From assembly GCA_023427925.1 (NCBI GenBank), contig JAEYZS010000282.1, positions 1 to 23,124 of the forward strand: 23,124 nucleotides of DNA, read 5' to 3'. Below, piece by piece: positions 15,273-23,124 of the stretch (its first letter is position 1; each line of letters starts with the position of its first letter). Made by a program: the position numbers and the translations under genes. The notes under the pieces are model-generated. The model searched no databases and was not told the origin of the DNA. It saw only the letters and a program-made list of their open reading frames with translations. The stretch comes from Pseudomonadota bacterium (GTDB lineage Bacteria; Bdellovibrionota; Bdellovibrionia; Bdellovibrionales; JAEYZS01).

Positions 15273-16298
15273 ATGGAAAAACTTCTTAAAGCATACCAAC
15301 ACATACGATCAGGAGTCTACTTTATGGAGTCTTTACCACTTTTAGGAGTGAACTATCTTTTAAAAGAAAAAGATGGTCGATACAAAGTTTCTCCTCGGGA
15401 CATCGAACACATTACAAAATCCGTCGATAAACTCTTTAAGTATGATTCTCAATGCATAGAAGAAGGAATATATCCACCCTCGGTACTGGCGCCAAGTAAT
15501 CCCTTTACACACTTTAAGAATCTACAGAAAGTGTATATAGACGTCATGAAAGTGGCGTACCGAAAGTTCAATAAAAAAACAAAATCATTCTCAAAATCCG
15601 CACAAAAATTAGCTGAGGATCTTCCCGAATATTACCAGAGAAATTTCCACTTTCAGACGGACGGGTACTTAGGAGAAACTTCTGCTGAGATTTATGATCA
15701 TCAGGTTGAGCTTCTTTTTAAGGGTACTGCCCATCCAATGCGAAGAATTTTTCTAAAGGATATGAAGAGACACTTTGGAACTCGTTCAAATAAAAAATTA
15801 AATATCTTAGAAGTTGCAGCAGGTACTGGGATTGCAACGGAGTTTCTAATCAAAACCTTTCCGAACGCTAAGATCACATGTCTTGACCCGAGTCCAACCT
15901 ACTTAAAACAAGCTCAAGGCAACTTAAAGAAGTATCCGCACATCAACTTTGTACAAGGTTTGGGTGAGGATCTTCATTTTAAAAATGAAACTTTTGATGC
16001 CGTAGTTAGTGTTTTTCTCTTTCATGAACTTCCCAAAAACGTTAGAGAAAAAGTGATTCAAGAATCATTGCGAGTGCTTAAACCAGGCGGTTATTTGGGT
16101 ATTGTAGATTCACTTCAGATGGGAGACGATCCTAAGCTGGATTGGGCGATCGAAGAATTTCCAAAAGACTTTCATGAGCCCTTTTATCGCAACTACATTG
16201 ATAACCCAATGGAAGAGCTTGTGCCGCAAGATCAAGCGGAGCTCGTTCGAAAACGTTTAGGGTTTTTTACAAAAGCCCTTTCATACAAAAAAACTTAA
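15273..16298 (+). CDS. SAM-dependent class I methyltransferase
   Basis: This 341-residue protein has an N-terminal extension of about 170 residues without a recognised domain, then a Rossmann methyltransferase domain of the Methyltransf_11 type. Motif I is LEVAAGTGIATEF (about 179-191). The acidic residue binding the SAM ribose is in ITCLDPSP (Asp205), and the post-motifs are FDAVVSVFLFHELP and LRVLKPGGYLGIVD. HELP at the end of motif IV and LKPGG are typical of small-molecule or lipid C/O-methyltransferases. The substrate is unknown. A GGAGGG lies upstream but about 16 bases from the ATG, too far to be a normal ribosome site. No in-frame alternative start with better spacing was found. The stop overlaps that of the convergent murU gene by 4 bp. 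Confidence 0.87.
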   Translation: MEKLLKAYQHIRSGVYFMESLPLLGVNYLLKEKDGRYKVSPRDIEHITKSVDKLFKYDSQCIEEGIYPPSVLAPSNPFTHFKNLQKVYIDVMKVAYRKFNKKTKSFSKSAQKLAEDLPEYYQRNFHFQTDGYLGETSAEIYDHQVELLFKGTAHPMRRIFLKDMKRHFGTRSNKKLNILEVAAGTGIATEFLIKTFPNAKITCLDPSPTYLKQAQGNLKKYPHINFVQGLGEDLHFKNETFDAVVSVFLFHELPKNVREKVIQESLRVLKPGGYLGIVDSLQMGDDPKLDWAIEEFPKDFHEPFYRNYIDNPMEELVPQDQAELVRKRLGFFTKALSYKKT

Positions 16299-17290
16299 AG
16301 AATAATAGCGTTTTCGATTTCAGAGTTTTCGGGGATAATGGTGTCACTTAGAATCACTACGTTTTTTAAATTGCTCTTTTCTCTAATCGTGACATTTTTA
16401 TCTGCGACTATAAAACCCTCGAGATTGGTTCCGTCGAAAACGGTTAAATTTTCGTTAGCTAAAAGATATTTTAACTCTTTGGATCTTGGAAGCTTAAGAT
16501 CCACACCTAGGTCATTGAGCTTACTTCCCGGAGCATACCTTTTAAATAAAGATCCCAAAAATTTTGTATATTTTTTTTGACCAATAAAATTTAGAAGCTG
16601 CTGAGTACAATCCAGAAAATCCTTTTGGTTTCCAGTTTCAAAGAAATGGCCCGAGGACTTATATATATGGACTTGATGTCCATCTCTCATTGCAGCCCGA
16701 AGGGCATCAAAAAGTTCTGATGGACCCTTGGGCAAGTATTTAAAGATGTCGTCGGACAAAATTCTAAACCCAGTAAAATGATACCCTTTTTGTGCGGCTT
16801 CGGGTTTAACTTTGCCAATATCTAGTACGCGATCCTCAGCATCGACCCACACTCCGCCAAATTTTACACCGACATCAGGATGATCCATTACGACTAAAGT
16901 AGCGATGGGTTTTTTTAGTCTATGATTCTTTTCTGTCTGAGTGACAAAGTCATCGTCGGTGAGAAAAACACAATCCCCATTTGCAACCCAAAAGAAATCA
17001 TCGCCCTCAAGATACTTCTTGGCATTTTCAGTGCCACCACCAGTTCCTAATATTTCCTTTCCGTCAGAAATAAATTGTATGTCACGATCGTATCTTGAAA
17101 TTGTTTTTTTTAAGAGATCTTCGAGATGAAATGTATTTGCCACTATATTATTCAAATTTTCTTTGTTGAAATAGTGATAGCAATAAAAAAACATTGGAAC
17201 ATTTAGCAAAGGGAGTGCTGGTTTTGGAATCCTATCGGTAATAGGTTTTAGGCGGACTCCCATACCTGCCGCTAAAATTTGTAAATTCAT
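16295..17290 (-). CDS. murU: MurU-type N-acetylmuramate-1-phosphate uridylyltransferase with C-terminal hexapeptide-like part
   Basis: This is a sugar-phosphate nucleotidyltransferase. The N-terminus carries the NTP-binding signature LAAGMGVRLKPITDRIPKPA (about residues 6-25). GTGGGTENA and WVANGDCVFL (the metal-binding Asp) follow. MurU makes UDP-MurNAc from MurNAc-1-P. It is placed with AmgK because the kinase gene lies directly upstream with an 8-bp gap, the classic amgK-murU pair. At 331 residues it is about 100 longer than the short Pseudomonas-type MurU. The extra C-terminus (LEGFIVADKNVTIREKSNL, then NVVILSDTIIPENSEI) looks like left-handed beta-helix hexapeptide repeats, as in GlmU-like proteins. 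AGGTTGA lies before ATG 17290. A related nucleotidyltransferase acting on another sugar-1-P is the alternative. Confidence 0.8.
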   Translation of the reverse strand: MNLQILAAGMGVRLKPITDRIPKPALPLLNVPMFFYCYHYFNKENLNNIVANTFHLEDLLKKTISRYDRDIQFISDGKEILGTGGGTENAKKYLEGDDFFWVANGDCVFLTDDDFVTQTEKNHRLKKPIATLVVMDHPDVGVKFGGVWVDAEDRVLDIGKVKPEAAQKGYHFTGFRILSDDIFKYLPKGPSELFDALRAAMRDGHQVHIYKSSGHFFETGNQKDFLDCTQQLLNFIGQKKYTKFLGSLFKRYAPGSKLNDLGVDLKLPRSKELKYLLANENLTVFDGTNLEGFIVADKNVTIREKSNLKNVVILSDTIIPENSEIENAIIL

Positions 17291-17298
17291 ATTTCAAC

Positions 17299-18339
17299 CT
17301 AATTACTTGTAAATTGTTTATCAAATACTTTGTGCTTATCTAAAATTTCATAAAAGTTTCTGTATTGAGAATTTTTCTCTAAGCTATGCTTTACTTTTAA
17401 AAGCGTGTGCTGGATGTACTTCAAATAACGTGTATCATTTCGCATTACAAAGAAGCTTGCAAAACTTCCACATGCCTTAAAACACCTCTGGATACTTTGG
17501 ATCTCGTATATTTTATTAAAGTGATCAAGGTCTTCGACAGGTTTAAACACGCGAGATCTTTCGCTCAAATAGTACTTTATGATGTTATCCGCAATTTGTG
17601 GCTGGAGATCCACGTAGGAGTCTTTCAGCAAACTCACCAAGTCATATTGAATCGGACCGAGTCGGGCATCTTGAAAGTCGATCACTCTCATTTTGCCGAG
17701 TTTAATCATAAGATTTCTCGAATGATAATCACGGTGTGAAATAAACTTTTCCTCTTGATCCAAAGTTTTGCAAACTGAAACAAAGTCGTCTTGCAGGGCT
17801 TTAGCTTCTTGCGCAGAAAGCTGAATGTTACAGAGCCCTTCGAGCAAGTATTTGTAAGCGTAGTTGAGTTCCCAGTGTAGTTTTTCGGTATCGAAAGCTA
17901 CTTTAAATGCGTGGCAGTTGGTTCTATCGAGCGAGGCCTTGTAGTGAATTTTGATGAGCTCATCTATTGCCTGCTTATAAAAAGGGATCACCAGCTCTTG
18001 ATTTTGGTATTCCCAAAATTTTCTTTCCAGGGTGAGATCGCCTAGATCCTCTTGGATTATCAGACCTTCGCTCGGAGAAGTAGCGAGGATTTTGGGTGTG
18101 TGGACTTTGTGCTTTTCAAAGTGTCTCAAAACGCTAAGTAGTGGGTATTCGTCAACGTCAGTGCTAAAGGGTTCCCAGTCCATCAAGACCCAAGATTTAT
18201 CATCCGTAACGATACGGTAGTATTTACGGCTAGAAGCGTCCCCAGCAAGCTGATAAACCTGAAACGAAGTGCCCAGGGTTTTAGAAATAAAACCGTAAAA
18301 ACGCAGGTCCTGGGCTTTGTCGTCAGTAATTAAGGTCAT
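17299..18339 (-). CDS. amgK: AmgK-type anomeric MurNAc/GlcNAc kinase (aminoglycoside phosphotransferase fold)
   Basis: This phosphotransferase should phosphorylate MurNAc (and GlcNAc) at C1, feeding MurU. Family marks are GDASSRKYYRIV near the start (AmgK has GDASxRxYxR), IIQEDLGDL, the catalytic loop ISHRDYHSRNLMIK and the metal site VIDFQDARLGPIQYDLVSLL. Length is about 346 residues from ATG 18339. The frame is open further to a TTG at 18375, which has a weak AGG in front and would add 12 residues. I prefer 18339 because the family begins shortly before the GDAS motif, but neither start has a good ribosome site. The gene lies just after the degenerate activator-like gene and before murU, so a three-gene operon is likely. 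Together with nagZ at 1-1047 this gives a recycling route that bypasses de novo UDP-MurNAc synthesis. Confidence 0.83.
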   Translation of the reverse strand: MTLITDDKAQDLRFYGFISKTLGTSFQVYQLAGDASSRKYYRIVTDDKSWVLMDWEPFSTDVDEYPLLSVLRHFEKHKVHTPKILATSPSEGLIIQEDLGDLTLERKFWEYQNQELVIPFYKQAIDELIKIHYKASLDRTNCHAFKVAFDTEKLHWELNYAYKYLLEGLCNIQLSAQEAKALQDDFVSVCKTLDQEEKFISHRDYHSRNLMIKLGKMRVIDFQDARLGPIQYDLVSLLKDSYVDLQPQIADNIIKYYLSERSRVFKPVEDLDHFNKIYEIQSIQRCFKACGSFASFFVMRNDTRYLKYIQHTLLKVKHSLEKNSQYRNFYEILDKHKVFDKQFTSN

Positions 18340-18398
18340 AGATATAATGCTGACAGATAGGGGATTTAAAAACAAGACCTAATGTTGGACCAACAGTA

Positions 18399-19286
18399 CT
18401 AGTTTGAAGTTTCTGGGTCTAGGAGCAAGAGACTGTAAAAGTCCTTGAGATTGGATTTTCCATGGAACTCAAGATGGAAAAGCTTTAAGGCTGCTATAAA
18501 CTCAGGATCTAAAAGCTCTTCCTTTGATATCTCATCAAATGATTTTTGAGAGGAAATAATAAAGAACGGATGATCTTTATGAGATAAATTCTTAATGAAG
18601 TTAAAAATCTCAGCAGTTTCTTTTTGTGACAGATCTAAAATCTCAGGAACAAAAATTGAGATCTTTCCAAGAGCGGGTAAATTTTCAGAGAATCTTGGAG
18701 AATTCATTTCAAGAACACTGTATGGAACAAATGCATTTCTATTAAGCAATGAGTGAATTTCATTTGCGATGGCCCGAGTTTGAGAATAGTCACCACCAGT
18801 TAAAAAGAGTGCTGACCTCCAAGAATGATCGTTCTCGGGTTTAGCAGAGAGACTCTTAGAGAGCGACATTACGATTTCACCATTATCATTCTTAAAAAGT
18901 GGGACCACATTGTGATTCTTGTTTTGATGAGCCTTAATGAGAGACTCTTCAATTTTCATGCGTCTCAGTTTTTCTTTTTTAACAATAAAATCTTTAAGCG
19001 TTGATTCCAAGAAGACATGGAGATCCTCAAAGTTAAGAGGATCCACATTCATTCCGTCACGGATAACAATCGAGCCAAACAATTCGCCATCGACGTAGAC
19101 GGGAACTAATATTCCGCCCTGAGCGATAACGAATTGGGCTCCAATGTTTCTTTGAATGGTTTCAAAGATAGTATTATATGAGTCGGTCTGATCAGCTGAG
19201 GCATTAAAGTACACGAATTCAACGGAGCAACCATATTTTTGCTCGGCAATCTTAGACACTTTAGTTGTTGCTTCAAATATATTCAT
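18399..19286 (-). CDS. Degenerate sigma-54-activator-like protein (GAF-like plus broken AAA+)
   Basis: This 295-residue protein has, at residues 1-110, a GAF/PocR-like sensor (VPVYVDGELFGSIVIRDGMN). Residues 155-290 follow the outline of a sigma-54 activator ATPase but with the key motifs lost. ALFLTGGDYSQTRAIANEIH stands where the Walker A GExGTGKE-x-x-A-x-x-IH should be, and IFVPEILDLS stands where FLDEIGDxS should be. FFIISSQKSFDEISKEELLD stands at the IIAATN/FREDLYY position. There is no GAFTGA loop and no C-terminal DNA-binding helix-turn-helix. It should therefore neither hydrolyse ATP nor bind DNA. It may act as a sensor or as a dominant partner of a real activator such as the gene upstream. 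AGGAC precedes ATG 19286. It probably shares a transcript with amgK. The reading as a degenerate activator is by eye. Confidence 0.65.
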   Translation of the reverse strand: MNIFEATTKVSKIAEQKYGCSVEFVYFNASADQTDSYNTIFETIQRNIGAQFVIAQGGILVPVYVDGELFGSIVIRDGMNVDPLNFEDLHVFLESTLKDFIVKKEKLRRMKIEESLIKAHQNKNHNVVPLFKNDNGEIVMSLSKSLSAKPENDHSWRSALFLTGGDYSQTRAIANEIHSLLNRNAFVPYSVLEMNSPRFSENLPALGKISIFVPEILDLSQKETAEIFNFIKNLSHKDHPFFIISSQKSFDEISKEELLDPEFIAALKLFHLEFHGKSNLKDFYSLLLLDPETSN

Positions 19287-19452
19287 CCGTCCTACCTATA
19301 ACGTTCAGTTTCAACTTCCACTTCCCTAAGCGGTGCTTTAACGAAAATAGGTATTACAAACATTGTGCCTAAAAATGTGTGTGAAAAGTTAAGACAATGA
19401 CTATATATAAATTATTGATTTTACGTGGTTATTTTACTTTCGTAAGGATTAC

Positions 19453-19489
19453 AAAAAAAGAAAGTTCGACATTTTTGGTGCCGAACTTT
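19453..19489 (-). terminator. Rho-independent terminator of the sigma-54 activator gene
   Basis: On the minus strand AAAGTTCGGCA pairs with TGTCGAACTTT (19489-19461, one G-U pair, 7-base loop), followed by CTTTTTTT. It is a strong hairpin 28 bp after the stop. The plus strand also ends in T's, so it could work in both directions. Confidence 0.8.
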
Positions 19490-19517
19490 TTTAAGTTAAT
19501 GAAGTGATTACAAGGTA

Positions 19518-21071
19518 TTATTTTGCGAGTCTTCTCTTATCAAGGCCGTACTTTTCAACCTTCATAATTAGACCGGCTCTAGAAATCCCAAGCTCTTTTG
19601 CAAGTTTTGACTTGTTCCAGCCTGTTCTTCTTAAACCTTCGCGGATCATTTCAATTTCAAGCTCTTCAAGAGCGTCTTTTAGCTTACCTTGAAGTCGTGT
19701 GCCTTGAACTTTTGTTTTGTTGGTGTCGTCCATAATTCTGCCAGAAAGCATTTCTGCAGAAATCTTAGTTTCGCTACCAGCAAGAACAACTAGTCTTTCG
19801 ATCTCGTTTTGCAATTCTCTGATGTTACCTGGCCATGTGTGATCGTAAAGTTTTTCTAACGCTCTTTTTGTAATGATCTTCTTTTCCTGACCTTCTACAT
19901 GAGACTTATCTAAGAAGTGTTCAATTAAAAGAGGGATATCTTCTTTTCTTTCTCTTAATGGTGGTACTCTTAAGTTGATAACATTCAATCTATAGTACAA
20001 GTCTTCTCTGAATGTTCCTTTTTCGACCATGTCTTTTAGATCTCTGTTTGTCGCAGCGATGATTCTTACATCAACTCTTCTTGGTTCAGTAGAACCAACA
20101 GGTATGAAAGTACCTTCTTGTAAAACTCTTAAAAGCTTAACCTGCATTGTTGGAGACGTGTCACCGATTTCATCGAGGAAGAACGTTCCTTTGTGTGCTT
20201 GTTCAAAGAGACCTTTCTTGTCTTTGATCGCGCCTGTGAACGATCCTTTGACGTGACCGAATAATTCCGATTCAAGCAAGTTATCATTAAAAGCAGAACA
20301 GTTTTGAATAATGAATTGTTTATCTTTTCTTGGCGAGTTGTAGTGAATCGCTTTTGCGATCAATTCTTTACCAGTACCGTTTTCACCTTGAATAAGGACT
20401 GTGCTTTCTGCATTTTTGATTTTGTCTAAAAGCGAATAAAGCTCTTGCATTGGCTTTGATTTACCAATCATGTTGTCATACTTGTATCTAACGCCGAGTT
20501 CTTTGTTTAGCTCAGTAATTCTATTTTCTCTTGAAGAGATTTCTAGGTGGAGTGTAACGATCTCTTGAGCAACAAGTTCTACAAGTTCAAAGAAGTGTTG
20601 TCTGTCTTCATCTTTAATATTTTTAAGCGAACCCAAAGACCTTTCGATGAGATCTGATGGTGCGCCGAATGCGGCAAATCTTTCTCTTACTTCTGATAGT
20701 CTGTTTGAATCGGTGCCGTCTTTAAGGAATCCTAGTGATACGACAGTACCAACAAAATCGTTTTCAATATATATAGGAACTATGGCAACATCGAATCCTG
20801 CTAAATTCCACTTTAAAATAGTATATCTGCTTCCAGAGGCACGAAGGTCTTCCATTCCTTTGTTTACAAACTCTGTGAGTTGCTCAAGGACAGCTTCTTT
20901 TTCAAACAAGAACTTTACTAATGGGTTTCTAAGAGTCGCCTTTTCATTTTGAAAGCCTCTTAGGATACCTCGATCATCAGTAAATACTGTATCGACATTC
21001 CACCATGCGCCCAGAATATGCTTTAGTTTTTTGATCACATGTATATGTTCAAACTCATCCCAATTAATCAT
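19518..21071 (-). CDS. Sigma-54-dependent transcriptional activator with PocR/GAF-like sensor domain
   Basis: This 517-residue bacterial enhancer-binding protein has three parts. Residues 1-180 are a sensor domain (VAIVPIYIENDFVGTVVSLG is PocR/GAF-like) ending in a helical linker. Residues 198-430 are the AAA+ ATPase, with Walker A GENGTGKE (229-236), sigma-54 contact loop GSFTGA (276-281; usual form GAFTGA), Walker B GTFFLDEIGD (295-304) and arginine-finger region FREDLYYRLNV (354-364). Residues 485-510 are a Fis-type helix-turn-helix, TGWNKSKLAKELGISRAG. There is no receiver domain, so it responds to a ligand rather than phosphorylation. AAGGAG lies before ATG 21071. It is monocistronic, given the terminator at 19453-19489. 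Targets are unknown; the sigma-54-like site at 10374-10388 is one candidate in the window. Confidence 0.95.
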   Translation of the reverse strand: MINWDEFEHIHVIKKLKHILGAWWNVDTVFTDDRGILRGFQNEKATLRNPLVKFLFEKEAVLEQLTEFVNKGMEDLRASGSRYTILKWNLAGFDVAIVPIYIENDFVGTVVSLGFLKDGTDSNRLSEVRERFAAFGAPSDLIERSLGSLKNIKDEDRQHFFELVELVAQEIVTLHLEISSRENRITELNKELGVRYKYDNMIGKSKPMQELYSLLDKIKNAESTVLIQGENGTGKELIAKAIHYNSPRKDKQFIIQNCSAFNDNLLESELFGHVKGSFTGAIKDKKGLFEQAHKGTFFLDEIGDTSPTMQVKLLRVLQEGTFIPVGSTEPRRVDVRIIAATNRDLKDMVEKGTFREDLYYRLNVINLRVPPLRERKEDIPLLIEHFLDKSHVEGQEKKIITKRALEKLYDHTWPGNIRELQNEIERLVVLAGSETKISAEMLSGRIMDDTNKTKVQGTRLQGKLKDALEELEIEMIREGLRRTGWNKSKLAKELGISRAGLIMKVEKYGLDKRRLAK

Positions 21072-21177
21072 GCCGACTCTCTCCTTAAAGTGAATAATTC
21101 ATAAACACACCTGTCAAAAAACTTATCGTCAAAATAATATACAACTTTAACAATTCTGCCCCCTATCTCACTCCGAT

Positions 21178-21206
21178 ACAAAAGGTGAGCCGCACCTTTT
21201 GTCTAG
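21178..21206. repeat. Left REP-like hairpin of the RAYT element
   Basis: ACAAAAGGTG (21178-21187), loop AGCCG, CACCTTTTGT (21193-21202) is a perfect 10-bp stem followed by CTAG. Positions 21181-21206 recur as an exact 26-bp inverted copy at 21943-21968, beyond the transposase gene. Confidence 0.85.
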
Positions 21207-21301
21207 CTCCACGTCATCGAATCCATAATCCGGACGCATCTCGGTTCTACTTCCAATAAAAGGCAACAGAAGGCCTGGCGCGGTTTGCAAAGAATAAAAG
21301 A

Positions 21302-21946
21302 ATGGGACGAAAAAAACTTATAAGAACTAATTCTGGCAGCTATCACATTTGGGCAAGAGCCAATAATAAGGAGTCTTTTCCGATTCCGATTCACCAATGT
21401 TGGGGAATCTATGATCACTATTTGAACGAGCTCACGAAAAGATATCGTGCTCAAATTCATGCATTTGTTTTGATGAAGAACCATTTTCACTTGGTGTTAT
21501 CTACGCCCGACGAAAATATCGACCAATGCATGCGCTATTTTATGACTCAAACTAGCAAGGGAATAGGAATGGCAAGTGGGCGGATTAACCATGTCTATGG
21601 TGGTCAATATGGCTGGACTCTCATTGAGTGTGCATCGGTCTATGCCGTGATAATAAAATACGTTTACAGAAATCCTATTAAAGCAAAAATTTGTGAGCGA
21701 GTAGAGTTTTATCCTTGGAGTACCTTAACCAATCAAACCCGGAAGCATCCACTTGTTAGTAAACCTGAGTTTCAATTTTGGATTCCTAAGGACTTCAGAG
21801 AGTTCATTGGCTGGCTAAACGAAGATTCGTTTCCCGAATTCGAATCTGAATTATGGACATCGATTAAGAGAAACGGGACGTTCAAAATACCAAAGGATAG
21901 GGGACGCAATATGCTGGATTTGGATAAGTATATAATGCGGCGCTAG
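21302..21946 (+). CDS. REP-associated tyrosine transposase (RAYT, Y1/HUH family)
   Basis: This 214-residue protein contains the HUH metal site NHFHLVL (His61 and His63) after HAFVLMK, the standard Y1 context. The helix IIKYVYRNPIKAKI follows, in which Tyr120 aligns with the catalytic tyrosine of RAYTs (Y-x-Y-x-NP). YPWSTL after it is also typical of the family. Such enzymes cut and join single-stranded DNA at REP hairpins. Both catalytic elements are intact, so it could be active. The ribosome site is weak. The stop codon TAG lies inside the CTAG of the right repeat (21943-21946). RAYTs are usually single-copy, vertically kept genes that spread non-autonomous repeats rather than themselves. 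Confidence 0.9.
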   Translation: MGRKKLIRTNSGSYHIWARANNKESFPIPIHQCWGIYDHYLNELTKRYRAQIHAFVLMKNHFHLVLSTPDENIDQCMRYFMTQTSKGIGMASGRINHVYGGQYGWTLIECASVYAVIIKYVYRNPIKAKICERVEFYPWSTLTNQTRKHPLVSKPEFQFWIPKDFREFIGWLNEDSFPEFESELWTSIKRNGTFKIPKDRGRNMLDLDKYIMRR

Positions 21947-21970
21947 ACAAAAGGTGCGGCTCACCTTTAG
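21943..21970. repeat. Right REP-like hairpin of the RAYT element
   Basis: CTAG, then ACAAAAGGTG (21947-21956), CGGCT, CACCTTT (21962-21968) is the inverted copy of the left repeat, identical over 26 bp. The outer end differs, so the stem is 7 bp plus. The repeat supplies the last two bases of the ABC exporter's TAA stop (21967-21969) on one strand and the RAYT stop on the other. It may double as a transcription terminator between them. Confidence 0.85.
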
Positions 21971-23124
21971 GAGAGGGCTTGGATTTGGTAGAAGTTGTAG
22001 TAGGCACCTTTTTTTGTGAGGAGTTCGGCGTGAGTTCCTGTCTCAACTATTTTGCCGTCTTTCATTACGACGATTCTGTCGGCATTGACGATTGTCGATA
22101 GACGATGAGCGACGACAAAAACGGTTCTGCCTTTCATCAAGTGTTCAAGGCCTTTTTGCACATCCTGTTCGCTTTTAGAGTCAAGAGCACTTGTTGCTTC
22201 ATCAAGTATAAGAATCGGAGCATTCTTATAGATCGCTCTTGCAATGGAGATTCTTTGCTTTTCACCACCTGAGAATCGAGAGCCCCTATCCCCAGTGCGG
22301 CTTTCAAACTGACTTTCAGACTTCGAAATAAAGTCGTAGGCATTTGCATGTTGAGCAGCCTCTTCTACGCTGACGGATTCAATCTCTGTGTTTCCAGCCC
22401 TGATGTTCTCTGCAACGGTATCGTCAAAAAGGAAAACATCTTGGGTGACCAGCGCAATATTCCTTCGAAGGTCTTTCAAATCAATCTCTTGAATTGGAAT
22501 ATCACCAATCAAAATTTGGCCTTCCGTAGGATCATAGAATCTTTCAATGAGGTTAACCAACGAGGACTTTCCAGAACCGCTTTCTCCCACGAGTGCAATG
22601 ACTTCGCCTTTTTTTACTGAGAGATTAATGTCCTTTAGGATCTGCATTTCTTTGTTATATCTAAATCCAACATTTTTAAATTCAATTCTATCAAAGTTCT
22701 GAGGGAACTGTTTTGGGTTTTCGACCTGTGGAACTTCGCTTGTATCATTAAGAACCTCAAATACTCTACCCGTTGCAACGATCATATTTTGAAAGCGCAC
22801 GTAGGCGTCTTGAAGGTTTTTAATCGGTCTTTGAATAAAAGCCAAAGCAGTAAGGTAAGACATAAAGTCCCCAGTAGTTCCCTTGCCGTCAATCACAAGA
22901 CCAGCCTTGTAATAGAGAACAGCTGCAAATGTCAGTGCGCCGAGAAGTTCCGTCACGGGACCAGCAATTTCTTCCCGATTGAGAATTGTCTTTCTCCAGC
23001 CTAAATATCGGGCGAGAGTTTTAGATAATTTCTTTTCAGTTAATTCTTCCAAATTGTACGATTGAACAATGCGAACACCATCTAAGGATTCTTTGTAAGC
23101 AGTCATTACATTTTCAAATTCTTT
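21967..23124 (-). CDS. MsbA-like ABC exporter, ATPase and last membrane helices; N-terminus outside window
   Basis: The frame is open to the right edge, so only the C-terminal 385 residues are seen. They comprise part of the ABC_membrane domain (YKESLDGVRIVQSYNLEE, ALTFAAVLYYKAGL, SYLTALAFIQRPIKNLQD) and a complete nucleotide-binding domain. Motifs are Walker A GESGSGKSS, Q-loop ALVTQDVFLFDDTVAENIRA, signature FSGGEKQR, Walker B ILILDEATSALD and H-loop VVAHRLST. A half-transporter with PIKNL before the ATPase is the MsbA (lipid A flippase) type, though other type-IV exporters are similar. It works as a homodimer in the inner membrane. The 3' end abuts the RAYT element: the stop codon falls within the outer edge of the repeat, so an insertion there may have set the present C-terminus (QIQALS). 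Confidence 0.88.
   Translation of the reverse strand, partial: KEFENVMTAYKESLDGVRIVQSYNLEELTEKKLSKTLARYLGWRKTILNREEIAGPVTELLGALTFAAVLYYKAGLVIDGKGTTGDFMSYLTALAFIQRPIKNLQDAYVRFQNMIVATGRVFEVLNDTSEVPQVENPKQFPQNFDRIEFKNVGFRYNKEMQILKDINLSVKKGEVIALVGESGSGKSSLVNLIERFYDPTEGQILIGDIPIQEIDLKDLRRNIALVTQDVFLFDDTVAENIRAGNTEIESVSVEEAAQHANAYDFISKSESQFESRTGDRGSRFSGGEKQRISIARAIYKNAPILILDEATSALDSKSEQDVQKGLEHLMKGRTVFVVAHRLSTIVNADRIVVMKDGKIVETGTHAELLTKKGAYYNFYQIQALS

Larger units (their letters stand above)
21178..21970 (+). mobile_element. RAYT unit: HUH transposase gene framed by inverted REP-like repeats
   Basis: This element of about 793 bp consists of one Y1-type transposase gene between two copies of a palindromic repeat in inverse orientation. 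It is the REP/RAYT (REPIN) arrangement rather than a classical IS200, which lacks inverted ends of this type. I see no target duplication, as expected for HUH enzymes. No third repeat copy is visible elsewhere in the window. Confidence 0.75.

Noticed and set aside
21091..21117. TTGACA-N15-TATTCA upstream of the sigma-54 activator gene
   Set aside because: The -35 is perfect but the 15-bp spacer and weak -10 make it doubtful.
1..23124. CRISPR array, rRNA, tRNA, prophage or integrase
   Set aside because: No regularly spaced repeats, conserved RNA gene sequence, integrase or phage structural genes were seen on either strand.

Overview
The window reads as a chromosome segment of a Gram-negative, moderately A+T-rich bacterium. 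Signal-peptide proteins, a lipoprotein with a lipobox, a Tad-type pilus protein, FliA-like and sigma-54 signals and a peptidoglycan-recycling set (NagZ, AmgK, MurU) fit a Bdellovibrio-type predator (Bdellovibrionota). That placement is inference; no rRNA or tRNA gene is present to anchor it.

Left part (1-3780, minus strand). A probable operon starts from a near-consensus sigma-70 promoter at 3752-3780. It encodes a secreted protein of unknown function, two peptide-type ABC permeases and, last, NagZ, which runs off the left edge.

Pilus and secreted-protein block (3865-9106). A Tad/TadG-like pseudopilin-type protein (plus strand) meets, tail to tail with overlapping stops, a two-gene minus-strand unit of secreted Cys- and Gly-rich proteins. 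That unit is preceded by a very good match to a sigma-28 (FliA) promoter. A small secreted protein with an HExxH motif follows, with its own promoter.

Accessory block (9270-14393), by eye more A+T-rich than its surroundings and the most interesting part. On the minus strand, a 23-residue peptide ORF with a perfect Shine-Dalgarno overlaps by one base a 335-residue protein. That protein carries almost the full residue set of a LanM (class II lanthipeptide) dehydratase but has no cyclase domain. Divergently, an MFS exporter, a family-5 (peptide-binding) solute-binding lipoprotein and an orphan sensor histidine kinase are joined by overlapping start/stop codons. The divergent promoter region holds a sigma-54-like element and a perfect 7-bp inverted repeat. 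I propose a peptide make/modify/export/sense system; this is a hypothesis.

Right part (14606-23124). A small secreted protein and a SAM methyltransferase come first. Then a minus-strand cluster runs from a degenerate sigma-54-activator-like protein through AmgK to MurU. Upstream of it lie a real sigma-54 activator with a PocR/GAF-like sensor, a RAYT (HUH transposase of the REP-associated type) framed by inverted REP-like hairpins, and the C-terminal part of an MsbA-like ABC exporter cut by the right edge. NagZ, AmgK and MurU together imply recycling of muropeptide sugars straight to UDP-MurNAc.
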